Source: Prorocentrum cordatum
Lineage: Eukaryota > Sar > Dinophyceae > Prorocentrales > Prorocentraceae
Direction: 5' to 3'
Length of the DNA stretch: 64,000 nt
NCBI GenBank assembly: GCA_963575745.1
Contig: CAUYUJ010015024.1
Location: forward strand, 124,001 to 188,000
Positions 1 to 11,764 of the stretch are shown here, piece after piece (the first letter of the stretch is position 1; every line of letters starts with the position of its first letter). Made by a program: the position numbers and the translations under genes. Under the pieces are notes generated by a model. The model saw only the letters and a list, made by a program, of their open reading frames with translations. It did no database searches and had not been told where the DNA came from.

Positions 1-538
1 GCGGGCAAGGACTGGTGGCTCTTCTCAGCGTGCGCGTGGGACTATTTGGGCGATGGCGTGCACGCCGCTGCTTCACCCGCCTTCCTGTTCCTCCGCAACC
101 GCTCCCTTTCCTCCGCCCATGCCCTGGTGCCAATTCGCAATCGCGCACCCCGCCCTCGGCCGACCCACGCCGTGCGAGCGCCAGCGCTGCGACAATGAGT
201 GCACGCCGCTGCTTTTCGCAGCTGGGCGCGCATGGTCGCCAACCAATGGTGGATCGACGGGGTCCGCGCGAACCGGTGAACAAGCTACAGCTGACCTCGT
301 TTCCGGGCGCACCACAGCCTACGACATCCAGCAATTCGGACGCTGCTTGGCCCGAAGACGTGTTGGCTAGCCTAGCGCCCTTGCTTTTCCGAACAGCGCA
401 TCCATTGACTATCCGCGAAAACCACGAACCATGCACATCACAACCATGACCAGGCGGGCGATCAGCCAACACGGAACACTCCCACCTCGCACTAACCCCT
501 CTCTGTACCTTCGCCCCCTAGTTCCCCTCCTCCCTCTA

Positions 539-570
<32 letters not shown>

Positions 571-1700
571 CGCCGCCGTCGTCGTCGTCGTCGTTGTCGT
601 CGACTCCCTCCTCCTGTCCTATTTGATGTTGCCACATGTCCTGGATAGACCTGACACTCGAACATCGCAAGATCAGAGAGCGCGGGGGGGGAGAGGACTG
701 CAGAAGATGGTTGCCGCTGAACCCATAGTGGTCGTTGCCGTGCGTGGAAAGTGCGCCTTGGCTCCAACATGCACTCTCAAACGTAGTTGTTGCCTGCCTG
801 CCTGTCTGACATCGCAAGGCAACTCGAAGTGAGCAAATGACGTGGATACCAGAAGGTGCAATGAGGAGGAAGAGGGCGAATGACCAACGAGCATGACCAG
901 GTCGAGGGTGCTGAGGATGAGGTGAAGAGACATACATTCGAATGCAGATGAGGGCGCGCTGCAGGCAAGCCCTGCCGCCTCGCAACAGTAGCTCTTCTTC
1001 AAGTCGGACCAGCCCCTCTCCCGCCGCGCGAACCCAGCCTGTTAGGGAGTGGAACGCGGTCGCACAGAGAAGGCTGGGTGGATTCCTCCACCAACCTCGC
1101 CTCTCATCCGCCTCCTCCTCCTCCTCCTCCTCCTCCTGCTCCTCCTCCATGCTCGCAGGGGATTTTGCCAATCGCGCGCACGGCACCATCGTAGGTGTTG
1201 AGGTTGACCGCCTTATGCGGATGTCCTGTTCTGTCCTCCTCCATGCCCTCTGCCCATTGTTGCCTGCCCCCCTGTTCTCTGCTCTCTGCCACCCCAATGC
1301 CTCCGCCCTGCTCCTCCAGCCTCCTCCTCGCACGGGGGCTGAAGCGAGGGCCCAATGTTCCCCATCACCAGGACGACATGATAAATCGTGCTGTGAAGAC
1401 CAGAACACAAGTTGAGACGAATCGCTTCATCGTAGAGTCGTGCAACTCTCGACGTGAGATACATTGTATGTGTGCTCCATCTTGTGATTCTCAATGTAGT
1501 TCGTTTGAATCCGCCGGCTCCCGTTGGGCCCAAAACGCTGCGTGGCGGAGGCAGTCCTGTTCCATGCGCCACTGTTACTTCACAAATTACTCCGTGTTGG
1601 AGTAATGAGAAACCTCGCGAGGGGGGTGCCGAAAACCTAGCTAAACATCCACCCTGGGAATTCGCAAAACATCTTGGGGTAACCTGGGACACTTGCAACA
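1..1700. other. No confident gene; microsatellite-bearing spacer
   Basis: Several overlapping open frames exist on both strands, but none has balanced composition or a recognisable motif. The two longest are driven by a (GTC)n tract at about 538-602, which gives poly-Val or poly-Asp depending on strand, and by a (TCC)n tract at 1111-1150. I see no promoter, splice or leader signal tied to a frame. I treat the stretch as intergenic. Confidence 0.5.
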
Positions 1701-2275
1701 TTCAGCAAACTCGCGCCCCCCAAGCCACAACACATCGTAAAGTACTAAAGGTGCGCGCCCACAAGGCCGAACCCCCTTTGTTGATTACGACAGGTTCGCG
1801 CTCCCCATGTCACACTCCGTAGTGCACTACGTCATGCTCGCGCTCGCCAAGCCACAATCAATTGTAACTGACTGCATATTCGCGCCCAAGCCACAATCCC
1901 GCATTCATTGCAACAAGTTCGTGCCCCCGAGGCCACAATCCGTAGTAGTTTACGCCATGCTAGCGTTCCCCGAAGCACACTCGTAATCCATAAAGCAGAA
2001 TAGCGCCTCCGATTTCACAATCTACTGTGAAGTGCTAAAGTTCTGCGTCCCAAAAGCCAGAATCCTTTGCAATCTGCTATGCGCTCCCGAAGCCACAACC
2101 CCATATGAATTACGCGTACTCGCGTCCCCCAAGTCACAATCCTTCGTACAGTACGCCAGCTTTGCACTCCCGAGGCCACAACCATTAGTAAATTTCGACG
2201 AGGTTGCGCCCCCAAAGCCACAACCCCACAACCCCTAGTAACTTACTACGCATTGGCGCTCCCGAAGCCGAACCC
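1700..2275. repeat. Diverged tandem repeat, 41-42 bp unit
   Basis: The word GCCACAA or a close variant recurs at about 1811, 1853, 1892, 1934, 1976, 2016, 2058, 2094, 2135, 2177 and 2219, a spacing of 36-42 bp. Each unit is roughly: C-rich word, CCACAA, a TAGTA-like word, then a GC-rich tail. Units differ at many positions, so the array is old. No coding role is apparent. Weaker related words continue to about 2510. Confidence 0.75.
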
Positions 2276-2879
2276 AATTCACGGAGGCCGCCGAAAAGCG
2301 TCTCCACCCTCCAGGGCAGACTGACTGTGATTTTCTGTAGTGGGATATGTGTACGGGAGGGCGCTTTCGGTCCCCCCGTCGTTTCCTAAGAATTCGACTC
2401 GGGACTCGAGGCCACGGGTCCTTCTAAATAGCTAGGGGTGCGCGCTCCCGAAGCCTCGAAGCTTCGTAACTTAAAATGGAAGCGCGCTCCGGAGGCCACA
2501 ACCCGTCATTGGTTATCACAGACGCACGCAACCAGCCAGCCAACCAACATCAAATGCATATTCTCAATTTGGGCAACACGCCAATCAATCGAGTTGCCGG
2601 CCAACTAACCGATAATTAAGAGAACAAACCAACCTACCAATCAAGCGTGGCCATTCAAGCAATACTCCAGGGGGCCGTCGGCAGAGGGCGATGCAAATCC
2701 GCCGACCCGTCGGCGTGTGTGAGGAGCTGTTCCGTTCGAGTCGGGCTTTCCCGTTTGTGTCGTCGTCTCCGTCATCCTCTGTTCCATTCACATTGGCCCT
2801 CTTCCTCATACGCGCCGTCTAAAGCGAAATTGAACAACATAGGAGTGGAATCGAAAGGAAGCCCCTTCCAATTGATCCC

Positions 2880-3560
2880 TTCCCCGCGCGGGAATCCCTG
2901 GGGGGTCCCGGGGGGGTTCGCCACCCAAATGCGTTTCCCCCCCCGTGGTCCCGGAACCCCCGCGCGGTCCGGAAGCCCACAAAAGTCCCCAGGAACTCTC
3001 CACGAGACCTCCAAGAGGCCCCTGGAGTTTCAAGACTCCTCCACAGGGTACCCAAGACAGGGGGCCCGACAAGCCCTCGGCCACGGAAATCCCCCAGCAG
3101 CCGAATTCGGGGGGGCCGATGAGCCCTCGGCGACACAACTCCCCCAGCAACCCCAAGCGGCTGACGACGACGACGACCACGACAACGAAGAAAATGAGGA
3201 AGAGAAGAAGGAGAAAAAATGACGAGGAGGAGGGGACGATGGCGACAACGACGACGACGAAGACGACGACGACGACAACGACGACGTCGCAGCCGCTGTC
3301 GCCCACCCCGCGAGCCGGCCGGGGCGCGAAGATCGCCGCCTGCCGCCGGAGGGCCTCCGCCGGCCGCCGCCGCCGCCGGCCCCAAGATGCCCACAAGAGG
3401 TCCCAAGGAAACCCGAAGAAGCCCCCAAGAGGCTCCCAAGAGGCCCAAAAATTCCTCCCCAGAGGCCCCCGAAAGCCTTCCGAAGAGACCCCAATAAGTA
3501 TGCCTGAGGACTGTGGCGCGGAGTCGTCGTCACCGCCGCCGCCGTTGTCGTCAGGGTCGG
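2880..3560. repeat. CCCAAGAGGC-type low-complexity block with (GAC)n
   Basis: Short words of the type CCCCAAGAGGCCC recur irregularly through the block, and a (GAC)n/(GAAGAC)n tract runs from about 3166 to 3290. All six frames are open for long distances only because of this composition, giving Pro/Arg-rich, Asp-rich or Val-rich shadows. The same word family recurs at 4.5-5.2, 9.6-10.3, 15.9-16.6 and 18.1-18.3 kb. Confidence 0.6.
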
Positions 3561-3589
3561 CGGCGCTGGCCGTGAGGCCTTCGCAATAA

Positions 3590-4430
3590 GAGATCTGTGT
3601 AAACTTCACCTGGAACTTTGCAATGCTTCGCGTTGCACGTGCGGATTCAAATTGGCAGAAAACTCAATATTCTGGAAGTGCGGCTACAACCCGTCTGAAA
3701 CGACGGACCATATCTCAGCATCACGTGGTAGCGAACGCATTTCAAATTTGCTTGCCTTGTAAGAATCCACAGAAAAGGAGGTGTCGAAATCACGCGGTTT
3801 CCTCTTTTCAATTCCAGAGCCCTCCCTACCTGCGCACAACGCCCCTTAGCAAAACGCAATTTCGTGACAACGACCTGCGGCCCAAACCTGGCGGGCTCAA
3901 GCTTGGAAAATAGCGGCCACGGCGCCCTCTCGGGAACCGAAAACGGACAGTTCACTAATCGACGTGTCACTGTCGGGGTTTCTGTCCACCCGGCCCTTTT
4001 GTCTGCGCGCGCGGTCACCTCCGACTGATTCGGCGAATTCAAGTCGACCACCTCCGAGCCGAACCGTAAGCAGACTTGCCAACGTACAATGACAGGGCCC
4101 GCCACATCGGGCCTCTCCGCCTTGGCGCTGGCGCGCGCCGTCCCCCGCGACCCGCGCGCGCCTCTTCGCGTACCATGTCGCCATGGCACGCGCGTCCCCA
4201 GCGATGGCCCTCGACTTGAATCGCCCGCCTGCCGGGTCTTCCACCTGCAATGCATCCCCCCCCCCATGGCGGGGAGGCCCCCTGCCCGTGCGCGCTCGCC
4301 CCTTCCCCGCGCACTGAACGCGCGCGCGCGAGCTCCAGGGCCCCCGCGTCGGCCCGCAGAAGGCCCAGGATGGCCTTGAAATTCGCCGGCCCAGCGGGCC
4401 AGAGGCGTGCTAAGATCTCTTGTAATTAAG
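3590..4430. other. Unique GC-rich sequence, no gene recognised
   Basis: This stretch is mostly non-repetitive. A 331-codon minus frame crosses it (4642 to 3647), but its composition is Arg/Gly/Ala-rich and it contains no motif I can name. It could be a fragment of a decayed element. I found no splice signals that would connect it to a neighbour. Confidence 0.4.
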
Positions 4431-4479
4431 TGCTTCACAATATTTCTAGTCCGCGCGCGCGGGGCGGCTCTTGGTGGCT

Positions 4480-5235
4480 CCCGGGCGAAAAGCACCCCTG
4501 CGAGGCCCCGGGAGAAGCCCCCGGAGCGCTCCTGGAGCGCACCAACAGGGCCCCGAGACGCCCCCGAGAACCCCAAGAAGGGCCAATAGACAACCGCCCG
4601 ACAGGCCCCCAAAGATGGCACACCAAGTGCCAGAGATGCCACAAGATCGCTCCAGGACGCTCAAGATAGCACCCAGACACCCCACGAGGCTTTCAAGAGC
4701 ACTCCCAAGAGGGCCCCAAGTGGCAAAATGCATTGCTTTCCTGGGTTTTGGGGTGAATTTGGCGCCCCCACCTTCTCGGCATCGCGACGCCCCAAGACGG
4801 CCCAGGAGGCCCCCGAGATCGCCCTAAGAGGCCCGAGAGGCCTCCGACATGGCCCCAAGACGGCCCAAGAAGGTTCCAAGACGGCCCAAGGCTTCCAAGA
4901 CGGCCCAAGAAGGCGCCAATGACGCTCCAAGAAACCCCAGATGGGGGAATACGAAACAACATTTCGAGCCCTCGGCCCCCAGCGGCCCCCGGGAAGCGCC
5001 CGGAGGCTCCTGACAAGCCCCAGGAGGCCCCAAAAAGGCCATCACGAAGCCCCCAAGAAGCTCCCAAGCGGCCCCAGGAGGCCCCCCAAAGGACCCCCCG
5101 ACCACGAACCCAAGAGGCCCCCAAGAAACCCCCAACGAGGACCCAAACAAGCCACCAAAAACCGACCCCAAGACACCCCCAACGAGCACCCCAAAAGACC
5201 CCAAAAAGACCCCCAAAGGCACCCATATGCACAAT
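4480..5235. repeat. CCAAGACGGCC/CCCCAAGAGG dispersed repeat block
   Basis: About 750 bp of short, imperfect words (CCAAGACGGCCC, CCCCAGGAGGCCCC, CCCCAAAAGACCCC) without a fixed period. It resembles the interior of the two 0.9-1.0 kb elements at 9.4 and 15.8 kb, but I do not see their terminal sequences here. It may be a truncated relative or an independent low-complexity expansion. Confidence 0.5.
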
Positions 5236-6000
5236 ACGGGCCGGCGGAATGAGCGAAGCGATCCGCCGCCCCACCGGGAACGGCGCGCGAGATCCCCGCC
5301 GCATGGTCTGCGCGAACTCAATCCCCTCAATCTGCGCGCGCACGAACTCCTCGTACCATTACCCATTCCTCAGAGCCCTTGCAACCCCTCCTGGGGTCCT
5401 CCCCGCGGCCTGCTCATTCCGCCGGCCCGGGGGCCGCGGCTGCGGAACGAGCGCTCTTTGGCAATCATTTTCGATTCAGAACGCACCTCGTTGGAAATGC
5501 TCGCCTTCATGGCGCCGCCGGCCTCTCTCAGAAGGCTTCTCCGGGAGCTCACTGACTCGATTTTGGAGGCCGCCAGACACTCTCCTGGGGCGATCTTGGC
5601 TGTCCTCCAAGCCGTTTTGGTCCAGTCTGGCAGCCCGCCCACCCCTCCTCGGCCCACTTCGACTACAAAAACAAAACGTACAACAACAAAAAAACTTGTA
5701 AAACACATATGAGTATGTCCATTCTGGCCTTGTCGAGCCTCTATTCTTGCCTCGTGTCGAGCTCGCGCGCGTCTTCGCGGGCTCTTGGAAGCGCGTTGGA
5801 ATCAGCGGGCGCTCTCTGCAGCTGCCCCCCGCGCCCCCCGACCCCGGCCCGGGCCGTCTGGCAGCATTTTCGGTGTTTCTTGGGCCGTCCTGGGCGCGCC
5901 CAGGGGGTCCCCGGAGTCCCTTTCGAAGCCCCCAAACTAACTGGGATCTTGTTTGTGCGCCTCTCCGTATGCCTCTTCATGTCGCCCGCACTTCTGCGCG
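5236..6000. other. No gene seen
   Basis: Mixed-composition sequence with only short frames. A run of A-rich codons near 5660-5700 ends a shadow frame. I see no repeats, motifs or leader relics. Confidence 0.4.
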
Positions 6001-6202
6001 CCCTCAGGCGTCCTTTTTAAAAAATATCATTTTCAGATTCCCTTGAAGCTTTCTGGCGTCTTTCTGGGTCATTGTCCGGCTCTCGTGGGGCTTTCTGAGA
6101 GCCTTTAAGACCCCGCTTTCTCCCGCCCCCGCTACATCCCGATGCGACCCCCGCGCAACCTCCGCGCCCCCCCAAAAAAATGGGGCGGCGGCGTCTGCCC
6201 CC

Positions 6203-7700
6203 TCAGGGGCGTTCAAATAAATAATAAGCCAGCGTCCCGGCGCGATGGCAAAACGCCACCATGACGTCGCGCGCCACTGGGGTCGGAGGCCGCGGCTGGA
6301 CTCCCGCCGCCGCGCATGCCTGCCTGTAGAGCTCCACCGCTGCCGCGCGCTGCTTGGTGGATTCCTTCCACGCGCGCAACTCTCGGGATACCGCAACATC
6401 TGAAGCTTGCCCCGCAGCGCGCCGTCGCGGCGCGCCTGGCCAGTGGCCCTCGCGAGCGCGATCATGGACAGAACCTCGAACGCTCTCTCCTGGGTCGGCT
6501 GCTCTGCCCGCGCTCGCGGCCCCGCCGGCAGCAAGTCCGCGTCGCTGGCGGGCGGATGCGCTGGCTCCGTTCCGGGCCAGGGCCCCTGCGTAGAGGCGCG
6601 CGGTCGCCCCTTCTGCGTCGAAGCCTGCGCGCGGGCCGCGCGCTCCGAGAAGGCGGCGCCCCCGCCCCCGCCGCGAATTGCAGATGGCGCGGCGGCGCGG
6701 ACTTCTTGGGCGAAGCCACTGGGCCACCGCGCCAACGGTGGCCAAATCAACTTTGCCTCGCGCGCTGTCAAGCCGGTGAAATCCACCAGCCCGGCGGCGC
6801 CTGGACCAGAAGAAGCTCGCATCCGAGACCGGTCAGGCGGCCCCCGCCGGCGCCCTTTACGCTGCCTCGCGGATAGCCCCCGCATTCGCGGCCCCGCGGC
6901 CAACGCGCGGCATCTAACGTTCCTAACGCGGAAGCGCAGCGACGGCGCAACGGGCGCATAGACAAAACATGACAACGCGACGACCGAACGACCCGCCGCG
7001 ACGGCCGCCCCCCACCATTGCCAGGTTGGGTTTCATGCCGGGCAACTCCAGGGAGCGCCCCCAGGCCGCGCACAGGGCACCTCGCGGAAACCCGCCGCGC
7101 GCATTGCCGCCAGCCGCGCGGCCTTGCGCCCTGGCCTCGTCGGCGCATCGGCGATGTTTTGCGCCGACGGCGCCCGCCAGGTGGTGGGCGGACAAACTTT
7201 CCGGGCCGCCATAAGCCACATCTCGTTTACGAGAGCGTTGTAGCCCTCTTGTCGAGACCGGTCCTTGCGCAACGCCTGGGCCGCTCCAGTCCCCCATGCG
7301 CCCTGCCCCAGCGCGCGCCGACGCCTGCGCGGACTGTCGCGCCTTCGAGCCCACGCAGAAGAGGAGCTCCGCCCCCGGCCACTGCCGCAACGCGTATCGC
7401 AGCGCACAGACCGCGGCAATTAGCTCCCACGCTGCCACCTGCGCGCGCCGCGCCTTCGTCGAGCAACCTGCGCGCGCGCAATGAACACCCTGCCTGCGCG
7501 CGCCTGGGTTCTACCCAGCGGCGCAGGCCTTTCGAAGTATCGGTCGCCTCAAAATGCTGCCAGTCCGGCGCGTCGGCCGCCCAGGTCAGCCTGCGGCGCG
7601 TGCGCATTCGTTTGCCCGCGCGCGCGCACGCGCGCGCGCCTCTGCCGCGCCCCGCGGCATCGGGGCGCAGACCCCGACCACCCCAATCGTCTGAACGCAA
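6203..7700 (-). pseudogene. Decayed retroelement RNase H region
   Basis: In the frame starting at 7700 a segment reads L-T-W-A-A-D-A then G-L-R-R-W-V, like the first acidic motif of a retroelement RNase H (Asp codon near 7574). The next usable frame (7438 to 6923) begins A-A-W-E-L-I-A-A-V-C-A-L, like the second, Glu-containing motif. The third Asp motif appears lost (V-G-S-K in its place). The reading moves between frames and codons are saturated with GC. By family logic this would lie downstream of a reverse transcriptase like the decayed one at 18.8-21.3 kb. The assignment rests on motif spacing by eye. Confidence 0.4.
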
Positions 7701-7770
7701 GAGATTCTCTTAAAACGAAGATATAAACGACGGATGGGAGATGAATTTAGGAGACATCGTTAAGATTTGA

Positions 7771-7797
7771 CTCTTGTTCTCTTGAATACAAGAGTTT
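7771..7797. repeat. Short hairpin in AT-rich segment
   Basis: ACTCTTGT is followed 10 nt later by ACAAGAGT, an 8-bp perfect stem. It lies in the only AT-rich part of the first 8 kb (7720-7917). There is no poly-T tail or adjacent gene end, so a terminator role is unsupported. Confidence 0.3.
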
Positions 7798-7917
7798 GGC
7801 TTATATATAAACGATGTGTCGCCTGGTCTCCTGTCCAATCTCTTAAACATGTGTGGTATCACTTGTTTTGAACATAAGAGATGGCAGCCTTAAATTTGAG
7901 ACCTCAACCCAATCCCC

Positions 7918-7948
7918 GAAACCCTAACCCCTAACCCCTAACCCTTAG
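7918..7948. repeat. Interstitial telomere-like tract
   Basis: Four consecutive units of the form AACCC(C)T: AACCCT, AACCCCT, AACCCCT, AACCCTT. Dinoflagellate telomeres are reported to be of TTTAGGG type, and the complement here is TTAGGGG/TTAGGG-like. It sits between an AT-rich 200-bp segment and the long A+C block. The tract is too short to be a chromosome end. Confidence 0.55.
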
Positions 7949-8079
7949 AAGTTGGCGCGCGCAACGAAGGACAAATTAACGACTGAACAACTGAACGAAC
8001 GCATGAATCCATGAGTGTACATTCCCACGCTACACTAGATGTACGTGAACATATATATGTACATGTACATGTGCACGCA

Positions 8080-8209
8080 CGTGTAGTAGCATGAAGAAAA
8101 GCGAACCACACCCACAAAAACATACCCATGAAGAAAAGCAAGATACATACTAAAAACACACACACACACAACACACAATAACACACACACACACGGACAA
8201 CACCCCCTC

Positions 8210-8240
<31 letters not shown>

Positions 8241-9050
8241 ACACGCACGCACGCGCCGCCCCGCCCCCCACCCCGCCCCAACCCCACACGCACACACAAC
8301 GCACCACCCGCGGCAAACAAACATAAAACAAAACAGCAACGCCTGCATAACAACAAAACTATACACCGACAACAGGCACACCCACAAACATAGACCCACA
8401 CAAGGAACGCCCGCCACACAACAAGCTCTCACACATACAACAATCACACCCACACAAATCACATCCACCAGTGACACAACAAATAAGCCCACCAACAAAC
8501 TAAAACATGGGAGCGCCCCTTTGACTTATGCCAGCGACGCAGACCATAAACAAAATATGCGTTGCAAGTTATCGCGTGGGCCACGCGCGCAAAGCACAAC
8601 AAGTCACGCCCAGAGAACATCACAACAAACAAAAGAAGACACCCACAAACACCACACCATCAACAATCACACCCACCAAGAATACACCAACCAACACATA
8701 CCTACAATGATTTTACCTTACACAAAAATAAACAACGAAACAACATACCCACAAGCACCACGCCCATTATATATATATATATAATTAAAACACACACACA
8801 CACACAGAAACCACATAAAAACAAAGGGGGGCTCACCGCCCATGCTGAACAAACGGGCACAAAGCAAACACGCGCAACCGACAAACACACCAACTGGGCG
8901 CCCGCGAGAAGCACACCCACACAAACCATACCCCCTCAAGGCACACCCGCCACACCAAAACACACACACACAAAAGTGCCAAAACAAGAACACACCCACA
9001 AAACCACACCCAAATCAAACCCACTAAAAACACATCCGTTAGTTCATTCA
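8080..9050. repeat. A+C-only (CACA-type) asymmetric block
   Basis: For nearly 1 kb the plus strand is built almost entirely of A and C, with (CA)n runs at 8156-8195 and 8227-8250, a C homopolymer near 8208-8226 and a short (TA)n at 8767-8783. All open frames here are Thr/His/Pro/Asn shadows on plus and Val/Cys shadows on minus. I see no gene. Confidence 0.7.
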
Positions 9051-9128
9051 CAATAGCTAAAATACCTGGCGCCCAAGAAATGGGTCGGCGGATTCATGTC
9101 TCTCTCGCTCGCCCTCGCACTCTCTCGG

Positions 9129-9345
9129 TAGCTGGGTGGCGGCCGTCGCGCCTGGTCGCGCCTCGCTCGCTTTCGTCTCGATCGTTAGCTGGGTGGCGGC
9201 CGTCGCGCCTCGCAACGCCTCTCGATCGTTAGCTGGGTGGCGGCCGTCGCGCCTCGCCGCGCCTCTCGATCGTTAACTGGGCGGCGGCCGTCGCGCCTCG
9301 CCGCGCCTCGCTCGCTTTCGCATTGGTCGTTAGCTGTGCTCCAGC
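9129..9345. repeat. Tandem repeat with TAGCTGGGTGGCGGCCGTCG core
   Basis: The core recurs at 9129, 9186, 9230 and 9274 (the last as TAACTGGGCGG), followed each time by CGCGCCTCGC-like sequence. Spacings are 57, 44 and 44 bp. The last three units are nearly identical, so expansion of the 44-bp unit looks recent. Confidence 0.75.
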
Positions 9346-9442
9346 AAACAACGCCAAGCCAACACCCCCCTCAACAAAACAAAACAAGGTGTTTGCAATT
9401 CGCGGCAAGTTTGAGGTTGGGGTGGCGCGTGCCCAATACGAA

Positions 9443-10338
9443 TCCCACCAACCCTTTAGGGCTACGGTGGTATAACGAGTTTGTTCTTCTCTCTTCCCCC
9501 TCCTTCCCCTGCTCGGGGGGCGGGTTGACCCCTCCCCCTACCCCCTCACCTGGACCTGGGGGGGGGGGGGGGAGGTGCCAGGATGGGCCCAAAGTGGCCC
9601 AGGATGGACCCAGGAGGCCAAGTCGCAAGATGGCCTCCAAGATGGCCCAAGGGACTCCAAGATGGGTCAAGATAGCCTCCGACATGCCTCCAAGAGGCCC
9701 AGCGACGGCTCCAAGACGGATCTAAGTGCCCTTCGAGCCCCCCCACGGCGCCCTCCAACACGCCCAAACCCTTCAAAAAAACCGAAGGACAATCAATGGT
9801 TTTGGCATTCTCGCCGCGTCGCGTCCGATGGGCCTCTGGGACCTCAAGATGACCCCAAGATGGCCCAAGAGAGCCCCGAGAAGGGGCCCAAGAAGACCCA
9901 AGACGGCCCAAAGATCGCCCAAGATGCGCCCAAGAGCGCCCCAAGGCGCCATTTGTGGGCCTCCGAGGGGGGCGGCACTCATCGAGGGGCCTTCTCTTTT
10001 TGAGCCATGGGGCCCAAGATGGCCCCACGAGGCCTCCCAGCCTCGCCCAAAGACCCCCCGCCACGCCCTTGTTGGCCCAAGATGGCCCCAAGAGAGCCCC
10101 AGATAGCCCAATGTGGCCTTCAACATGGCCTAATATAGCCAAGCATGGCTCAATATAGCCTCCGACAGCCCCCCAAGATGCCTCGAGGCAGCCTCAAGAT
10201 GGCCCAAGATAGCCGAGCATGGCTCAATATAGCCTCCGACAGCCTCTAGCCGAGCATGGCTCAAAATGGCCTCCAAGAGGCCCCAAGACAACTGGCAATC
10301 AATTATGGATGGGCTGGTGGGGATACGCGAAGCGTCAA
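9443..10338 (+). mobile_element. Non-autonomous element, copy 1 (896 bp)
   Basis: The ends are defined by comparison with the inverted copy at 15822-16800. It starts TCCCACCAACCCTTTAGGG and ends GGGCTGGTGGGG followed by ACGCGAAGCGTCAA. The end words CCCACCAACCC (9444-9454) and GGGCTGGTGGG (10311-10321) are near-perfect inverted repeats. The interior is CCAAGATGGCCC-type repeat plus a G run. Joining 9442 to 10339 gives an open frame across the junction (A-R-A-Q-Y-E then E-F-Q-G-Q-S), so it appears inserted in formerly coding sequence. There is no convincing target-site duplication and no protein of its own. Confidence 0.7.
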
Positions 10339-11593
10339 GAATTCCAGGGCCAATCGCTGCAAGATCCCCGTGCCATATTGTTATGATAGCCGTTTGGGCT
10401 GTCAGATTTTTGAGGCAGCACAGCTGCCGCATGAAGGAACGTAGATTCACAGGCGTAGATCTCAGCAACGTTTTGCCCAGCGTCTACGGAAAGACCACGT
10501 TTCGGTGGATGCTATGCAGAACCCTTGCAATTTGTGGAAGTACGGAATGCCAGGCACTGAGAGCACGTTACGGAAGAAAGGGCCACAGTGGGATGATGTG
10601 TATAGGTCCAGGTCGTTTCTCGAAGAGTTGCTGGAGGAAACGAAGGGGCGTACCTTACTACAGGCAGCTTGGCATCAGAACATTCACGCGTTCTTCATGG
10701 ACCCGAAGTTGGGCCAGCACAATTTCAAAGCAGAGGGCATCACGAAAGCGAGCTACAGGAGCCGAGCGATGCTTGCGCACCTTCGCGACGCGGCTGTCTC
10801 GTCCAAACACCCGCCAGCGAGATTCAGCAAACCCCAAGGCCTCATCGACATGATGTTTGTGCCACCACGGAAGATATCATTGGCATCGGCCGCCATAGAG
10901 GAGCCCCAGAAGGCGCTTCCCAAGATGGCGGAGTCCAAGGAGAAGCGCACCTTCGACGACTCAGACGACGACGTCACACTGTGCCCCCCACGTGCGGCAA
11001 TAACAAGAAATACCTGATCATGGTGAAGAGCGATTCCGAGGACGAGTACGTCTTCAACATCTTCAAGACAGGACGCGCGCCGATGGCACCTGCGATCGCA
11101 GACGCCGGGGCCAAGAAGACGCTGACTGGTGGAGATGATGAGTTGAACAGTCTTGTAAGCGAAGCTTCGAAAGAGACCGCCATAGACCCTCGAGTCGGCA
11201 ACGAGAACTTCGGCTGGGGGCAGTTCGCCAACAAAGAGAAGATTGACGCAGATACACCATGTTGCCCGAAAAAAGATAATCACAGGAAAGAGAGCTGCAG
11301 GACCACCGCCGCCTTCTTGCGGGGGGCCCAAGGCCAAGATGACCAAGGCTGAGGTACCCCACGTGGCCAAGGTGGCCAAGGCCAAGGTGGCCAAGGCCAA
11401 GGTGGCCTAGGCCGCGGTGGCCGAGGCCGAGGTAGACACCGTCATGAAGCCAGGGTTGAAGAGCTCAGCGAAGAAGCTCCTGCACTCGAAAGTATACCAT
11501 CAGGAGAGAAGGCAGCTAGAGAAAACAATGTGTAAAGCAGTCGCCAAGACGGTGGCGGCCGTCAGGGCCCGAGCGGCCGTTGCACATCTTTAG
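10339..11593 (+). pseudogene. Lysine-rich protein remnant, frameshifted
   Basis: Coding character starts near 10450 and is best in the frame through 10514-11014, which includes the phrase F-F-M-D-P-K-L-G-Q-H-N-F-K near residue 62. The reading then moves by one frame to M-V-K-S-D-S-E-D (11020), shifts again at a G6 run near 11320, and ends with a basic tail (S-K-V-Y-H-Q-E-R-R) at 11593. That last frame has an in-frame TAG near 11407. Such basic C-termini and KAKVAK repeats are common in dinoflagellate dispersed gene families. Its 5' part is interrupted by the element ending at 10338. Function unknown. Confidence 0.45.
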
Positions 11594-11764
11594 TTGGGTC
11601 ATTCGTTGCATGCGCGTACAGCTATTCGCTAGTGTTTCTTTGATTGCAATAGCTGCCAGGGTTTCTAGACGTGCACATAGGAGAGAACGGCCCCTCCCAT
11701 CCCCTCCGTCATACCTTCATGTGTAATTCGTCACGTAATGTTGGCACGGTTGACCCTGTCACAT

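Noticed and set aside
536-1408. 290-codon minus-strand frame ending in poly-Asp
   Set aside because: It is produced by the (GTC)n and (TCC)n tracts and has no conserved segment or start context.
3897-4250. Minus-strand frame with an F-G-S-R-E-G segment and a weak TTCGGCTCGG leader-like word nearby
   Set aside because: The match to the leader is only the GGCTC core and the frame has no supported start or motif.
8150-8500. Cys/Val-rich minus-strand frame resembling a membrane protein
   Set aside because: It is the complement of CA repeats; hydrophobicity is a by-product of GTG/TGT codons.
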